Source: Bacteroidales bacterium (GTDB taxonomy: Bacteria; Bacteroidota; Bacteroidia; Bacteroidales; UBA1402). From it: a DNA stretch of 64,000 bases. The position numbers and the translations under genes were made by a program. Below are positions 42,762 through 53,947 of this stretch, piece by piece; position 1 is the first letter of the stretch, and every line of letters begins with the position of its first letter. A model generated the notes under the pieces. It was given only the letters and a program-made list of their open reading frames with translations. It had not been told where the DNA came from and made no database searches. The stretch covers positions 1-64,000 of the forward strand of contig JAFUIP010000003.1 in the NCBI GenBank assembly GCA_017468435.1, given 5' to 3'.

Positions 42762-42775
42762 CACCAGTTTTTTTT
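42741..42775 (+). terminator. Intrinsic terminator of the RND operon
   Basis: The stem AACTGGTG/CACCAGTT (8 bp, 13-nt loop) is followed by a run of T residues (42768-42775). It ends 18 nt before the acyltransferase start codon. Confidence 0.92.
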
Positions 42776-42793
42776 ACATTATAGAGGACAATC

Positions 42794-44167
42794 ATGATTA
42801 GTTTTGACGAAGTTAACAAGCCGCATTGGTTCTACAGTATTGTTTATCCTTGGTTCAAGTTTATTCACAACCATATTTATTATCGCAAATTCAATGTGGT
42901 AGGCTCCGAGAATCTGCCCAAAGACGGTGAAGGATATCTGGTTATCTGCAACCATCAGAACGGACTAAACGATGCCATGGGAGTGCTCCACGCCATCAGC
43001 GGAAAGCGACGTCCGGTATTCATTGCACGCGGTGATATTTTCAAGAAAGATTTCCTGGCCAAGGCTCTGAGAGCACTGCGCATCATGCCCGCATTCCGTG
43101 TACGCGACGCCGGCTACGACGGTCTCGGACAGAACGACGCCATTTTCGAACAATCGGCCCGCATCATCGGCGAGGGCGACGTGGTGGCTTTGTTTCCGGA
43201 GGCTTCGCATCAGAAGGGACATTATCTTTCTACTTTCAAGAAAGGATTTGCGCGCATCGCCTTCAAAGTGGCGGAGGAATCCAACTACGAAAAGCCTTTG
43301 CGCATCGTGCCCATGGCGCATCATTATTCCAACTATTTTTCGGCGCAATCGAAATTGGCCATCATCATCGGAGAACCTTTCGACTTCACGGAACTCTACG
43401 AATTGCACAAGGAAGACCCCAACAAGGCCATCGCGCAGCTCAACCAGAAGGCCCGCGCCAAGGTTCAGGAGCTCATGCTCGACATTTCGGACAGGGAACA
43501 TTACCAACAATACGAACTGCTCTGCGGCATCAACCGCGACCGACAAATGAAGCTCATGAAGCTGCGCAAGAGCTATTTCCCCAACGAACTGACCGCCGAC
43601 AAAGCCACCGTCAAGCAATTGGACGAGCTGAAGGAAGCAAAGCCCGAAGTGTTCGAACAATTGATGAACGACACCAAAGACTACGGCAAACTGCTTGAAA
43701 AACTGCATCTTCGCGATTGGATCTTGCGCAAACGCATACTCGGCGAATGGTGGCTCCGCTTACCCGGTGCCTTAATTTTACTGCCCTTCTGGATACTTGG
43801 TGCCATCGTCAACATCCTGCCGCTCGGACTTATCAAACTTGTCAACACGCATCTTATAAAAGACCGTATGTTGCACGCTTCCATACAGTTGGGAGTGAGC
43901 ACGGCCATCATGCCGTTTTGGTATCTCATTCTCTTCGCCTTGTGCTGGATTTTCATAGGAAAACTGTGGATAGCTGCCCTTTTCCTCGTACTCTGCTACC
44001 CCAGCCTGCTTTTGTATGTACGTTCGAGGGTTTTCGTTATCAAAATGTATAACCGTTCACGCAGATTTTTCTTGAAACTAGCTGGTAATCCGCTGTTAAA
44101 GAAGGCCGAATCGCTGCGCAAAGACATATTGAATATTATCGAAGAAAATTTTAGTCAAAGCAAGTGA
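42794..44167 (+). CDS. PlsC-type glycerophosphate acyltransferase with C-terminal membrane segment
   Basis: A 457-residue protein. Residues 30-230 form the acyltransferase domain with NHQNGLND (His54 and Asp60, an H-x5-D spacing where classical PlsC has H-x4-D), FRVRDAGYDG, and LFPEASHQKG. The C-terminal part has a helical region and two or three hydrophobic segments (about 325-350 and 365-415). It probably adds an acyl chain to lysophosphatidic acid or a related lipid at the inner membrane. Monocistronic; the stop is 54 nt before purA. Confidence 0.83.
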   Translation: MISFDEVNKPHWFYSIVYPWFKFIHNHIYYRKFNVVGSENLPKDGEGYLVICNHQNGLNDAMGVLHAISGKRRPVFIARGDIFKKDFLAKALRALRIMPAFRVRDAGYDGLGQNDAIFEQSARIIGEGDVVALFPEASHQKGHYLSTFKKGFARIAFKVAEESNYEKPLRIVPMAHHYSNYFSAQSKLAIIIGEPFDFTELYELHKEDPNKAIAQLNQKARAKVQELMLDISDREHYQQYELLCGINRDRQMKLMKLRKSYFPNELTADKATVKQLDELKEAKPEVFEQLMNDTKDYGKLLEKLHLRDWILRKRILGEWWLRLPGALILLPFWILGAIVNILPLGLIKLVNTHLIKDRMLHASIQLGVSTAIMPFWYLILFALCWIFIGKLWIAALFLVLCYPSLLLYVRSRVFVIKMYNRSRRFFLKLAGNPLLKKAESLRKDILNIIEENFSQSK

Positions 44168-44186
44168 AAATCTGCAAATAATAGCG

Positions 44187-44194
44187 TACATTTG
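44187..44194 (+). promoter_or_regulatory. -7 box of purA
   Basis: TACATTTG, a perfect -7 match, 27 nt before the purA ATG; no convincing -33 box. It would start a long co-directional run from purA to the C11 protease gene. Confidence 0.5.
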
Positions 44195-44221
44195 TCCGTT
44201 AAAAATCAATCGCAAAATAAA

Positions 44222-45493
44222 ATGAACATTGATGTATTATTAGGCCTACAATGGGGCGACGAAGGTAAGGGTAAAGTAGTTGACGTACTTACCCCGAATT
44301 ATGAATTGGTATGTCGTTTTCAGGGCGGTCCCAATGCCGGACACACGCTCGAATTCGAAGGCAAGAAATATGTATTGCGCTCTATCCCATCGGGTATTTT
44401 CCAGGGCAACAAGGTAAACATTATCGGTAATGGCGTGGTTTTGGATCCCGCCTTGTTCAAGGTAGAAGTAGATCAGTTGGCAGCCAGCGGACATCCTCTG
44501 ACGGAACGTCTGAAAATCTCTAAGAAGGCTCACCTGATTATGCCTACTCACCGTTTGTTGGATGCCGCCAACGAAGCCGCCAAGGGTTCGGGCAAAATCG
44601 GCACCACCGGCAAGGGCATCGGCCCCACCTATACCGACAAGATCAGCCGTAATGGTTTGCGCGTGGGCGACATTCTCCTGAACTTCGAAGAAAAATACCA
44701 GGCCCGCAAAGAACGCCACCTGAACATGTTGGCACAAATGGCATTCCCTCTTGACGAAGCCGCATTGGCTCAAGCCGAAAAGGAATGGATGGAAGGCATT
44801 GCCTGCATGAAGGCTTTCGAATTTATCGACAGCGAACATTATATCAACAACCACATCAAAGCCGGAAAGAAGATTTTGTGCGAAGGTGCCCAGGGTACCA
44901 TGCTCGACATCGATTTCGGTTCATATCCTTTTGTTACCTCTTCCAACACCATTTGCGCCGGCGCTTGCACCGGACTGGGCGTTGCACCTCAGCGTATCGG
45001 CAAGGTTTACGGTATCTTCAAGGCTTACTGCACCCGCGTGGGTAGCGGTCCTTTCCCCACCGAGCTCTTCGACGAAGTGGGTCAGAAGATGCGTGACAAT
45101 GGCCATGAATATGGTTCGGTAACCGGACGTCCCCGCCGTTGCGGTTGGATAGACCTGGTAGCCTTGCGTTATGCCGTGATGATTAACGGCGTGACCGACC
45201 TTATCATGATGAAGAGCGACGTATTGGACGATTTCCAGACCATCAAGGCTTGCGTGGCTTACAAGGTGAACGGCGTTGAAACCGAAGATTTCCCCTTCGA
45301 TATCGACAGCGTGGAAGTAGAACCCGTTTACACGGAACTTCCCGGTTGGAACACGCCCATGAGCCACATGAAGTCGGAAGATGAATTCCCCGAAGAATTC
45401 AACCAGTATCTCAGCTTCCTGGAAGCCGAATTAGGTGTCAATATCAGCATCGTTTCTGTAGGTCCCGATAGAGAACAAACCATCGAGAGATAA
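44222..45493 (+). CDS. purA: Adenylosuccinate synthetase
   Basis: A 423-residue enzyme that makes adenylosuccinate from IMP, aspartate and GTP in AMP synthesis. The GTP loop WGDEGKGK (11-18) and GGPNAGHTL lie at the N-terminus; [34 protein letters not shown] and [11 protein letters not shown] follow. The ATG at 44222 gives the typical start [18 protein letters not shown]; a TTG ten codons upstream overlaps the -7 box and is unlikely. hisS starts 2 nt after the stop. Confidence 0.97.
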   Translation: MNIDVLLGLQWGDEGKGKVVDVLTPNYELVCRFQGGPNAGHTLEFEGKKYVLRSIPSGIFQGNKVNIIGNGVVLDPALFKVEVDQLAASGHPLTERLKISKKAHLIMPTHRLLDAANEAAKGSGKIGTTGKGIGPTYTDKISRNGLRVGDILLNFEEKYQARKERHLNMLAQMAFPLDEAALAQAEKEWMEGIACMKAFEFIDSEHYINNHIKAGKKILCEGAQGTMLDIDFGSYPFVTSSNTICAGACTGLGVAPQRIGKVYGIFKAYCTRVGSGPFPTELFDEVGQKMRDNGHEYGSVTGRPRRCGWIDLVALRYAVMINGVTDLIMMKSDVLDDFQTIKACVAYKVNGVETEDFPFDIDSVEVEPVYTELPGWNTPMSHMKSEDEFPEEFNQYLSFLEAELGVNISIVSVGPDREQTIER

Positions 45494-45495
45494 TT

Positions 45496-46872
45496 ATGGC
45501 CGCACAGAAACCTTCTATACCAAAGGGTACGCGTGACTTTTCTCCCGAAGAAATGTCGAAGCGCAACTATATTTTCGATACCATCCGTTCGGTGTACGAA
45601 TTGTACGGATTCCAAAGCATAGAAACGCCGGCCATGGAGCAGTTGTCCACTTTGATGGGCAAATACGGCGACGAAGGCGACAAACTTTTGTTCAAGGTGC
45701 TGAATTCCGGCGATTTTCTTTCACATAGCAGCGACGAGGAATTGCTCTCGCGTCAGACCAACCTGCTCACCAAGCAATTGTGCGAGAAGGGTTTGCGCTA
45801 CGACTTGACGGTTCCTTTTGCCCGCTACGTGGTGATGCACCGCAACGACATCACTTTCCCCTTCAAGCGTTACCAGATTCAACCCGTTTGGAGAGCCGAC
45901 CGTCCGCAGAAAGGCCGCTATCGCGAGTTCTACCAATGCGACGCCGACGTGGTGGGAAGCGATTCTCTGATGAACGAAGTGGAATTGTTGCAAATCATAG
46001 ACGAAGTGTTCCGTCGTTTCGGCATCCGCATCTGCATCAAGTTGAACAACCGTAAGATTCTCAGCGGCATTGCCGAAGTACTCGGACAAGAAAATCATCT
46101 CACCGAAATCACCGTTGCCATAGACAAGCTGGAAAAAATCGGTTTGGACAATGTGAACAAAGAGCTGGCCGACAACGGCATTCCTCAGGAAGCCATAGAC
46201 AAATTGCAGCCCATTTTGCTTTTGCAGGGAAGCAACGATGAAAAGTTGGAAGCGCTCAAAAGCATTTTGGCCGACAGCGAAATCGGATTGAAAGGCATCG
46301 AAGAACTCAGTTTCGTATTGGGCGTCATGTCGCAGATGAGCCTGAAAGCCGAAATCGAATTGGATTTAGCATTGGCACGCGGACTGAACTACTACACGGG
46401 TTGCATCATCGAAGTGAAGGCGCTCGACGCTGTTATGGGCAGCATCACCGGAGGCGGACGTTACGACAACCTGACCGGTGTATTCGGTATGCCGGGCGTT
46501 TCGGGCGTGGGCATTTCTTTCGGAGCCGACCGCATCTTCGACGTGCTGAACCAACTCAATCTGTATCCTGAGGCTTCTTTGAAGCGCACTCAGGTATTGG
46601 TGGCCAATTTTGGCGAAAAGGAATGTGCTTACACCTTGCCGCTTTTGGCACAGCTCAGAGCTGCCGGCATCCGCGCCGAATTGTATCCTGATGCCGCCAA
46701 GATGAAAAAACAATTCGCCTACGCCGACGATCGCAAAATTGCTTTCGTGGCCATCGCCGGAGAAAACGAAATGAACGAAGGTAAAATCAACATCAAGAAT
46801 ATGCAGACCGGCCAGCAAACCACGCTCGCCAAAGAAGAAGTCTTAGCCTTCTTGCAAGCGTCTGTCAACTAA
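45496..46872 (+). CDS. hisS: Histidine-tRNA ligase
   Basis: A 458-residue class II aminoacyl-tRNA synthetase. Motif 1 region [10 protein letters not shown], motif 2 [20 protein letters not shown], HisA motif [10 protein letters not shown] and motif 3 GGGRYDNL followed by [10 protein letters not shown] are all present, with a C-terminal anticodon-binding domain. It starts 2 nt after purA and ends 14 nt before lysS. Confidence 0.97.
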   Translation: MAAQKPSIPKGTRDFSPEEMSKRNYIFDTIRSVYELYGFQSIETPAMEQLSTLMGKYGDEGDKLLFKVLNSGDFLSHSSDEELLSRQTNLLTKQLCEKGLRYDLTVPFARYVVMHRNDITFPFKRYQIQPVWRADRPQKGRYREFYQCDADVVGSDSLMNEVELLQIIDEVFRRFGIRICIKLNNRKILSGIAEVLGQENHLTEITVAIDKLEKIGLDNVNKELADNGIPQEAIDKLQPILLLQGSNDEKLEALKSILADSEIGLKGIEELSFVLGVMSQMSLKAEIELDLALARGLNYYTGCIIEVKALDAVMGSITGGGRYDNLTGVFGMPGVSGVGISFGADRIFDVLNQLNLYPEASLKRTQVLVANFGEKECAYTLPLLAQLRAAGIRAELYPDAAKMKKQFAYADDRKIAFVAIAGENEMNEGKINIKNMQTGQQTTLAKEEVLAFLQASVN

Positions 46873-46886
46873 GAAATATATTTATT

Positions 46887-48443
46887 ATGAGCCAAATAGA
46901 ATTAAGCGAACAGGAATTGGGACGTCGTCAGAGTATGCAAACTTTGCGCGATATGGGCATTGAACCTTATCCCGCAGCTTTGTATCCCACCGATGCTTTT
47001 TCCACCGAAATCAAGGAGAATTTTCAAGACGATCTGGAACCCAAACGCCAGGTATGCGTAGCCGGCCGTATCATGTCGCGCCGCATCATGGGTAAAGCTT
47101 CCTTCATGGAATTGAAAGATTCCAAGGGACGTATCCAAATTTACATCAGCCGCGACGAAATTTGTCCGGACGAAAACAAAGACATGTACAACGTGGTGTT
47201 CAAGAAGTTGCTCGACATCGGCGACTTTGTGGGCATCAAGGGTTATGTATTCCGCACGCAGACCGGCGAGATTTCTGTTCATGCCCAGGAACTGACCGTT
47301 TTGGCCAAGACCTTGCGTCCGCTGCCCATCGTCAAGATGAAAGACGGCGTGGTATATGATGCTTTCAGCGATCCCGAATTGCGCTACCGTCAACGTTATG
47401 TAGATTTGGTGGTAAACGAAGGCGTGAAAGACATTTTCATCAAGCGCACCAAGATTTTCAACAGCATGCGTCAGTTCTTCAACGAACATGGTTATTTAGA
47501 AGTGGATACGCCTGTGTTGCAATCGATTCCCGGCGGCGCATCGGCTCGTCCTTTCATCACGCATCATAATGCTTTGGATATTCCGCTTTACCTGCGTATT
47601 GCCAACGAATTGTACCTGAAACGTCTTATCGTGGGCGGATTCGAAGGTGTGTATGAATTTTCGCGCAACTTCCGCAACGAAGGTATGGACCGCACGCACA
47701 ATCCCGAGTTCACCTGTATGGAAATCTACGTTTCCTACAAAGATTACGAATGGATGATGCAGTTCACCGAACAAATGTTGGAAAGAATCTGTACCGAAGT
47801 GCTCGGCACCACCGATGTGAAGAACGGTGACAATGTCATTTCTTTCAAGGCTCCTTTCCGTCGTCTGACCATGACCGAAGCCATCAAGGAAAGCACCGGC
47901 GTGGATATCACCGGCATGAGCGAAGACGATTTGCGCGCACTTTGCAAGAAACTTCATGTGGAAGAAGACGCCACCATGGGCAAGGGCAAACTCATCGACG
48001 AAATCTTCGGCGAAACCTGCGAAGGAAAGCTTATCCAACCTACTTTCATCACCGATTATCCTATCGAAATGTCGCCGCTCACCAAGAAGCATCGCAACAA
48101 TCCCAACCTGACCGAACGTTTCGAACTGTTCGTGAACGGCAAGGAATTGGCCAATGCTTACAGCGAGCTGAACGACCCCATCGACCAAAGAGAACGTTTC
48201 GAAGAACAGCTGCGTCTGAGCGAAAAGGGCGACGACGAAGCTATGTACATCGATCAGGATTTCTTGCGTGCCTTGGAGTATGGTATGCCTCCTACCTCAG
48301 GAATGGGTATCGGTATGGACCGTTTGGTGATGTTGCTCACCGGCCAAAGCACCATTCAGGAAGTATTGCTGTTCCCGCAAATGCGTCCTGAAAAGAAGAA
48401 AGATGCCGAGCAGGAAGCCGGCAATGAAGAAACCGAAGCATAA
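46887..48443 (+). CDS. lysS: Lysine-tRNA ligase (class II)
   Basis: A 518-residue class II synthetase. The OB-fold anticodon domain comes first ([20 protein letters not shown]), then the catalytic domain with motif 2 [20 protein letters not shown] and motif 3 [15 protein letters not shown] short charged tail rich in Lys and Glu ends the protein. gpsA follows after 5 nt. Confidence 0.97.
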   Translation: MSQIELSEQELGRRQSMQTLRDMGIEPYPAALYPTDAFSTEIKENFQDDLEPKRQVCVAGRIMSRRIMGKASFMELKDSKGRIQIYISRDEICPDENKDMYNVVFKKLLDIGDFVGIKGYVFRTQTGEISVHAQELTVLAKTLRPLPIVKMKDGVVYDAFSDPELRYRQRYVDLVVNEGVKDIFIKRTKIFNSMRQFFNEHGYLEVDTPVLQSIPGGASARPFITHHNALDIPLYLRIANELYLKRLIVGGFEGVYEFSRNFRNEGMDRTHNPEFTCMEIYVSYKDYEWMMQFTEQMLERICTEVLGTTDVKNGDNVISFKAPFRRLTMTEAIKESTGVDITGMSEDDLRALCKKLHVEEDATMGKGKLIDEIFGETCEGKLIQPTFITDYPIEMSPLTKKHRNNPNLTERFELFVNGKELANAYSELNDPIDQRERFEEQLRLSEKGDDEAMYIDQDFLRALEYGMPPTSGMGIGMDRLVMLLTGQSTIQEVLLFPQMRPEKKKDAEQEAGNEETEA

Positions 48444-48448
48444 TTTTT

Positions 48449-49453
48449 ATGGCAGATCTTGGCAAAATAGGTATTCTCGGAAGCGGCAGTTGGGCCACAG
48501 CTATCGCAAAGATGTTGTTGATGGATGGCAAACAGCAAATCAATTGGTTTGTGCGCAATCCGGCCGACATTCGTCAGTTCAAGCAGACCGGCCACAATCC
48601 GAAATACCTGAGCATCGTCGAACTCGACACTTCGCGCATCCGATTCTTTAGCAATATCAACCAGATTGTCATGCAGTCTGATACCTTGATTATTGCTATT
48701 CCTTCGCCTTATCTGAAACTGCAACTCAAGCGTATGCGTCAGGACATTTCGCAAAAATTCATCTTGATTGCCACCAAGGGTATCGTCCCCGACGAGAATA
48801 TGCTGATTTCGGATTATCTGCACGAGTTTTATCAGGTTCCCTACAACAATATCGCCACCATTTCAGGGCCTTGTCATGCCGAGGAAGTAGCCTACGAACG
48901 CATGTCATTCCTTACCTTTGCCTGTCAAGACGAGGAAAAAGCCAAAACCTTGGCCAATTGTTTCGAATGCCGCTTTGTGCACACCACCATCAATCCAGAC
49001 CTTTTCGGTGTGGAATTCGGCTCGACGCTGAAGAATGTGTACGCCATCGCCTCTGGTATTTGTCACGGACTCAAATATGGCGACAATTTCCGCGCCGTGT
49101 TGGTGTCGAACGCCATCCAAGAGATGAAGCGCTTCATCACCACCGCCTTTCCCGACGAAAACCGAAAGATCTCGGACTCGGTCTATACCGGCGACTTGTT
49201 GGTGACCGCTTACTCGAAATTCAGCCGCAACCGCATTTTCGGCACCATGATTGGCAAAGGCTATTCGGTGAAGACGGCGCATGTGGAAATGGAAATGGTG
49301 GCCGAAGGCTATTACGGCACCAAGTGTATGAAGGAAATCAACGATAAACTCTATCACGTGCACATGCCCATTTTGGACGCCGTGTACAATATTCTGTACG
49401 AAAGGGTTTCGCCCGGTATAGAAATCAAACTTCTAAGCAAACACTTACATTAA
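48449..49453 (+). CDS. gpsA: Glycerol-3-phosphate dehydrogenase [NAD(P)+]
   Basis: A 334-residue enzyme supplying glycerol-3-phosphate for phospholipids. It has an N-terminal Rossmann motif ([16 protein letters not shown]), [18 protein letters not shown] in place of the usual SGPSFAxE, and the catalytic [17 protein letters not shown]. The downstream domain is normal. Co-directional between lysS (5 nt) and pgi (7 nt). Confidence 0.94.
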   Translation: MADLGKIGILGSGSWATAIAKMLLMDGKQQINWFVRNPADIRQFKQTGHNPKYLSIVELDTSRIRFFSNINQIVMQSDTLIIAIPSPYLKLQLKRMRQDISQKFILIATKGIVPDENMLISDYLHEFYQVPYNNIATISGPCHAEEVAYERMSFLTFACQDEEKAKTLANCFECRFVHTTINPDLFGVEFGSTLKNVYAIASGICHGLKYGDNFRAVLVSNAIQEMKRFITTAFPDENRKISDSVYTGDLLVTAYSKFSRNRIFGTMIGKGYSVKTAHVEMEMVAEGYYGTKCMKEINDKLYHVHMPILDAVYNILYERVSPGIEIKLLSKHLH

Positions 49454-49460
49454 ACTCGTT

Positions 49461-50795
49461 ATGGAAAATATCAGTATTCAACTCGAAAAAGTTTTCGGTT
49501 TCATTCCGAAAGAAGAAATTTACGGCTATGCTGCCAAGTGTGAAACTGCTCAGGAAATGCTGCACCAAGGCACAGGCAAGGGCAACGACTTTTTAGGTTG
49601 GCTCAACTTGCCCGGCTCCATTTCTGAAGAATTCCTCAACGATGTTTTGGCCACCGCTGAAGGCCTGCGCAAGAAATGTGAAGTTGTGGTAGTTGCCGGT
49701 ATCGGCGGTAGCTATCTGGGAGCCAAGGCCGTTATCGACGCATTGAGCAATACTTTCTCGTGGATGCAGAACGACGGAAATCCCAAGGTTCTCTTTGCAG
49801 GTCACAACATCAGCGAAGATTATTTGGCCGAATTGATGGCCCTTTTGCAGACCAAGTCTTTCGGTATCATCAACATTTCTAAATCGGGTACGACCACCGA
49901 AACTGCCTTGGCATTCCGTCTGCTCAAGACCTTGCTCGAAGAAAAGGTAGGTAAGGAAGAAGCCAAGACCCGCATCGTGGCCATTACCGATGCCAAGAGA
50001 GGTGCTTTGCGTACGCTTTCTACCCAGGAAGGTTACAAGACTTACGTTATTCCCGACAATGTGGGCGGACGTTATTCTGTATTGACTCCCGTTGGTTTGT
50101 TGCCCATCGCCGTGGCCGGATTCGACATCAAGCAATTCGTGGCCGGTGCCGTAGCCATGGAAAAACAATGCGCTGCTTCTTTCGAAGAAAATCCTGCCGC
50201 TTTGTATGCCGCTACGCGTAATGCTTTGTATGCTCAAGGCAAAAAGATTGAAATCTTGGTGAACTATCATCCTAAGCTTCACTTTGTTTCTGAATGGTGG
50301 AAACAACTTTACGGAGAAAGTGAAGGTAAGGAAAATAAGGGTCTCTTCCCTGCTTCTGTCGATTTGACCACCGATTTGCACTCTATGGGCCAATGGATCC
50401 AGCAAGGTGAACGTACCATTTTCGAAACCGTCATCAGCATTACTCAACCCAAGGAAACCGTGGTAATTCCTCACGACGAAGAAAACCTCGACGGTTTGAA
50501 CTTCTTGGCCGGCAAGCGCGTTGACCAGGTGAACAAGATGGCCGAGCTCGGTACTCAGATTGCCCACGTGGACGGCGGTGTGCCCAACTTGAAAATTGTA
50601 TTGCCCGAATTGAACGAGTATTATATCGGTCAGTTGCTCTACTTCTTCGAAAAAGGCTGCGGTATCAGCGGTTATGTTTTGGGTATCAACCCATTCGACC
50701 AGCCCGGCGTTGAAGATTACAAGAAGAACATGTTTGCCTTGCTCGAAAAGCCCGGCTACGAAGAAGCCTCTGCCGCCATTCGTAAAAGACTCTAA
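49461..50795 (+). CDS. pgi: Glucose-6-phosphate isomerase
   Basis: A 444-residue glycolytic enzyme converting glucose-6-phosphate and fructose-6-phosphate. Signatures: [13 protein letters not shown], the phosphate-binding [30 protein letters not shown] and the C-terminal [16 protein letters not shown]. Length is that of the short bacterial form. It lies 7 nt after gpsA and 6 nt before the HAD gene. Confidence 0.97.
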   Translation: MENISIQLEKVFGFIPKEEIYGYAAKCETAQEMLHQGTGKGNDFLGWLNLPGSISEEFLNDVLATAEGLRKKCEVVVVAGIGGSYLGAKAVIDALSNTFSWMQNDGNPKVLFAGHNISEDYLAELMALLQTKSFGIINISKSGTTTETALAFRLLKTLLEEKVGKEEAKTRIVAITDAKRGALRTLSTQEGYKTYVIPDNVGGRYSVLTPVGLLPIAVAGFDIKQFVAGAVAMEKQCAASFEENPAALYAATRNALYAQGKKIEILVNYHPKLHFVSEWWKQLYGESEGKENKGLFPASVDLTTDLHSMGQWIQQGERTIFETVISITQPKETVVIPHDEENLDGLNFLAGKRVDQVNKMAELGTQIAHVDGGVPNLKIVLPELNEYYIGQLLYFFEKGCGISGYVLGINPFDQPGVEDYKKNMFALLEKPGYEEASAAIRKRL

Positions 50796-50801
50796 GACTT
50801 G

Positions 50802-51533
50802 ATGTTCGAACAAGAGAAATATCAATATCTACAACAGACAGCATCGTCATCCTTCCAGCCTAAAGCAGCGCTGATCGATATGGATGGCGTGCTGTTTGAT
50901 TCTATGCCTCATCATGCCAAGTGTTGGACGGATCTTTTCAGAGGATTGGGATTCTCATTCGAAGAAAAAGAAGCCTACATGCACGAAGGCCGTACAGGAA
51001 AAGCCACTTTGGAAATTCTGTATCGTCGTGAATTACAGCGCGATCCCACCGACCAGGAAGTGAAGGAACTCTACGGCCGCAAAGCGCGCATGTTCGACGA
51101 TATGCCTCCGGCTCCCATCATGAAAGATGCCGATGCCTTATTAGATGTGATTCGCGATGCGGGCATGCAAAGAATTCTGGTCACCGGCTCCGGACAGACC
51201 AAGCTTTTCGACCGACTGAACGAGGCTTTCCCCGGACATTTCAGCGAGAAGAGTATGGTAACGGCCTTCGATGTGAAGAAGGGCAAACCTTCTCCCGAAC
51301 CTTACCTGATGGGCTTGCAAAAAGCCGGCGTGCTGGCCAACCAGGCCATCGTCATAGAGAATGCGCCCTTGGGCGTGCAGGCCGGAAGAGCCGCGGGTAT
51401 TTTCACCATCGCCGTCAATACCGGATTGCTCGAAGACGAAATCTTGAAAGAGGCCGGTTGCAACCTTTTGTTTCACAGCATGACAGAGCTGAAAGAAGCT
51501 TGGCCGGAGATTATCAAACCTTTATCGAAATGA
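50802..51533 (+). CDS. HAD-family hydrolase (beta-phosphoglucomutase-like)
   Basis: A 243-residue protein of the haloacid dehalogenase superfamily with the catalytic DMDGVLFDS (Asp26 nucleophile, Asp28), a helical cap (WTDLFRGLGF, GRTGKATLEILYRRE), motif II VTGSGQT, Lys in KKGKPSPEPY and motif IV IENAPLGVQAG. The nearest types are sugar-phosphate phosphatases and beta-phosphoglucomutases. The ATG at 50802 directly follows pgi and fits a link to hexose phosphate metabolism. Confidence 0.88.
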   Translation: MFEQEKYQYLQQTASSSFQPKAALIDMDGVLFDSMPHHAKCWTDLFRGLGFSFEEKEAYMHEGRTGKATLEILYRRELQRDPTDQEVKELYGRKARMFDDMPPAPIMKDADALLDVIRDAGMQRILVTGSGQTKLFDRLNEAFPGHFSEKSMVTAFDVKKGKPSPEPYLMGLQKAGVLANQAIVIENAPLGVQAGRAAGIFTIAVNTGLLEDEILKEAGCNLLFHSMTELKEAWPEIIKPLSK

Positions 51534-51546
51534 CATTATTCTGAAG

Positions 51547-52800
51547 ATGAAGCGCTTGTTCACATACATGATGCTATTGTTGACGATAGTCGTTTTCAAC
51601 GCTTGTTTCCCTTGTTCCGAAGACGAGAGAAATGAGCGCACGGTCATTATGTACATGGACGCCAACAACAATCTTTCGCCTTACGCCTATACCAACCTGA
51701 ATGACATTTTAGAGAACGCCAGTACAGAAAACATGAAATACGGCCGTCTGCTCGTTTTCTTGAACACGGGTCAGAACAAACGTCTCTACGAAGTAAAACC
51801 TTTCAGAAGCGACAAAGGCGCCAACAGAGGCGACACCACCTTGCTTGCCACTTTCAAATTTAACAATGCCCTCACCAAGGAAGCCGTGCGCGAAGTCATC
51901 AGCAAAGCCACGAAAACGGCGCCTGCGGACGAAACGGTGTTGATTCTTTGGTCGCATAGCACGGGCTGGATGCCCTCGGATATTTCCATCAAAGAAAGCG
52001 GGTTCAGCAGGGGCGCGACTGAAAGGAGCGCCATCGAGGCCGAAAGGAGCGCCATCGAGGCCGGTATGCCCATCACCAAAACATTTGGCATGGACGGCAA
52101 AAACCAGATCAGCTACGAAGACCTTGCCACAGCCTTGGATGGACTCGGCATAGACATGGTGGCCATAGATGCTTGCTTCGGCACCTGCGTGGAAGCCCTA
52201 TACGATTTGCGACACTGTTGCGATTACGTGCTCGGCTCACCCATCGAGATTTTGGGCGAGGGCTACCCATACGCCGACCTGATGAACTTGTTCTTTGACA
52301 AAGACACTGATATCGAAACACTTGGCCGACAGATGGGCACTGCCTACATGCGCTATTATCGCAACTACACTTACAAAGGAGAGCCTTATCCTTACGGCGC
52401 CATCAGCCTCATCGACATGTCAGAGATGGAAGACTTGGCAAGCGTAACGCGCTCACTGATACAGAAATATCCCGACAACAGCGTAGTTCACAGCCAGATA
52501 CAATCGCTCGAAAACCGCTACTATTCCATCTTCTTCGATTTTGAGCATTATATGCGTTCGCTCATCCCCGAAGACGAAAAGCTGATGCAGGATTTTACGA
52601 CGCAATTAAGCCAAACGGTTTTGTTCCACGATCATACGGAATCTTTGTACAGCAATTTGAACGGCTACTCTACCCGATTGCTCGATCATAGTTGCGGCTT
52701 GAGTTCGTATATTCCAAGGCCCGGATTTTCAGAGTATTTCGATCGCTGCGACGAGGCTTATTTCCAAACAAATTGGTCGAAGATGATTTATAATAGATGA
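51547..52800 (+). CDS. Clostripain-like (C11) cysteine protease lipoprotein
   Basis: A 417-residue lipoprotein (lipobox FNAC, Cys20). The C11 fold is seen in VIMYMDANNNLSPYA, the catalytic His in WSHSTGW (His137) and the catalytic Cys in DACFGTCVEALYDLR (Cys210). C11 enzymes cut after Arg or Lys and often self-activate. A perfect 21-nt tandem duplication (52021-52062) codes ERSAIEA twice (residues 159-172), between the His and Cys motifs. It is last in the run purA to C11; the tRNA-Arg gene follows 14 nt after the stop. Confidence 0.85.
   Translation: MKRLFTYMMLLLTIVVFNACFPCSEDERNERTVIMYMDANNNLSPYAYTNLNDILENASTENMKYGRLLVFLNTGQNKRLYEVKPFRSDKGANRGDTTLLATFKFNNALTKEAVREVISKATKTAPADETVLILWSHSTGWMPSDISIKESGFSRGATERSAIEAERSAIEAGMPITKTFGMDGKNQISYEDLATALDGLGIDMVAIDACFGTCVEALYDLRHCCDYVLGSPIEILGEGYPYADLMNLFFDKDTDIETLGRQMGTAYMRYYRNYTYKGEPYPYGAISLIDMSEMEDLASVTRSLIQKYPDNSVVHSQIQSLENRYYSIFFDFEHYMRSLIPEDEKLMQDFTTQLSQTVLFHDHTESLYSNLNGYSTRLLDHSCGLSSYIPRPGFSEYFDRCDEAYFQTNWSKMIYNR
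52021..52062. repeat. Perfect 21-bp tandem duplication in the C11 protease gene
   Basis: The 21-nt unit starting GAAAGGAGCGCCATC is present twice without mismatch (52021-52041 and 52042-52062), in frame, coding ERSAIEA-ERSAIEA. Confidence 0.97.
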
Positions 52801-52814
52801 TTGATTAGTAACCC

Positions 52815-52886
52815 GTCCCCGTAGTTCAATGGATAGAATAATGGATTCCGGTTCCATCGATTGGGGTTCGACTCCCCACGGGGATA
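52815..52886 (+). tRNA. tRNA-Arg (anticodon CCG)
   Basis: A 72-nt cloverleaf: acceptor GTCCCCG with CGGGGAT (G-U at the first pair), D arm GTTC/GAAT, anticodon stem ATGGA/TCCAT with loop TTCCGGT (anticodon CCG, reading CGG), T arm TGGGG/CCCCA with loop TTCGACT, discriminator A. CCA is not encoded. It lies 14 nt after the C11 gene and 20 nt before asnA. Confidence 0.96.
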
Positions 52887-52906
52887 CTACATAAAAAGAG
52901 ATAACA

Positions 52907-53941
52907 ATGAGCCAGTTGATTCTTCCCAAAGATTACCAGAGCCTGCTCGATCTGAAGCAAACGGAGCATGGCATCAAACAGATAAAGGATTTTTTCCAAC
53001 AGAGTCTTTCTTCCGAATTGCGTCTGCGTCGTGTCACCGCGCCCCTTTTCGTGCTGAGCGGACAAGGCATCAACGATGACCTTTCGGGCTGGGAACGTCC
53101 GGTGGCATTTCCCATCAAGGATTTGCAGGAACAACGCGCTGAAATCGTGCATTCGCTGGCCAAATGGAAACGACTGACGCTGGCCGAATATCAGATTGAA
53201 AAAGGCTACGGCATCTACACCGATATGAATGCCATCCGCCCCGACGAAGAGTTGGACAACCTGCATTCGCTGTACGTGGACCAATGGGACTGGGAAGCCG
53301 TTATCGGCAAGGAAGACAGAACAATAGCTTTCCTGCAATCGGTGGTGCGTCGCATTTACGGTGTGCTGCGCCAAACGGAATACGTGGTGTACGAACAATT
53401 CGGCATCCAACCTTCTCTGCCTCAAGATATTTTCTTTATCCACGCAGAAGAATTGCGCCAACGCTATCCTTATTTATCGCCCAAGGAAAGAGAAAACGAA
53501 ATCACGCGTGAATACGGTGCCGTCTTCATCATGGGCATTGGCTGCGACTTGGCCGACGGCAGCAAACACGACATGCGCGCTCCCGACTACGACGACTGGA
53601 CCACGATGGGCGAAAACGGCTTGCAAGGCCTGAACGGCGATATCATGATTTGGAATCAGGTGCTCGGACAAGCTTTCGAACTCTCGTCCATGGGTATCCG
53701 CGTAGATAAGGAAGCCCTGCTTCGTCAGTTGGAACTGAGCCAGAGCATGAAGCGCACGGAGCTTTACTTCCATCAACGTCTGCTCAATGGCGAGCTTCCC
53801 CTTTGTATTGGTGGCGGTATCGGACAGTCTCGTCTGTGCATGTTGCTGCTCCGAAAGGCGCACATCGGTGAAATTCAAGCCAGTATCTGGCCCGACGACA
53901 TGAAGAAAACCTGCCGCGAACATGGCATCAATTTAATTTAA
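52907..53941 (+). CDS. asnA: Aspartate-ammonia ligase
   Basis: A 344-residue ammonia-dependent asparagine synthetase related to class II tRNA synthetases. Signatures: APLFVLSGQGINDDLSGWER, MNAIRPDEELDNLHSLYVDQ, GIGCDLADGSKHDMRAPDYD and CIGGGIGQSRLCMLLL. The start codon is 20 nt after the tRNA-Arg, so the two may share a transcript. ung follows after 6 nt. Confidence 0.96.
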   Translation: MSQLILPKDYQSLLDLKQTEHGIKQIKDFFQQSLSSELRLRRVTAPLFVLSGQGINDDLSGWERPVAFPIKDLQEQRAEIVHSLAKWKRLTLAEYQIEKGYGIYTDMNAIRPDEELDNLHSLYVDQWDWEAVIGKEDRTIAFLQSVVRRIYGVLRQTEYVVYEQFGIQPSLPQDIFFIHAEELRQRYPYLSPKERENEITREYGAVFIMGIGCDLADGSKHDMRAPDYDDWTTMGENGLQGLNGDIMIWNQVLGQAFELSSMGIRVDKEALLRQLELSQSMKRTELYFHQRLLNGELPLCIGGGIGQSRLCMLLLRKAHIGEIQASIWPDDMKKTCREHGINLI

Positions 53942-53947
53942 GACTAT

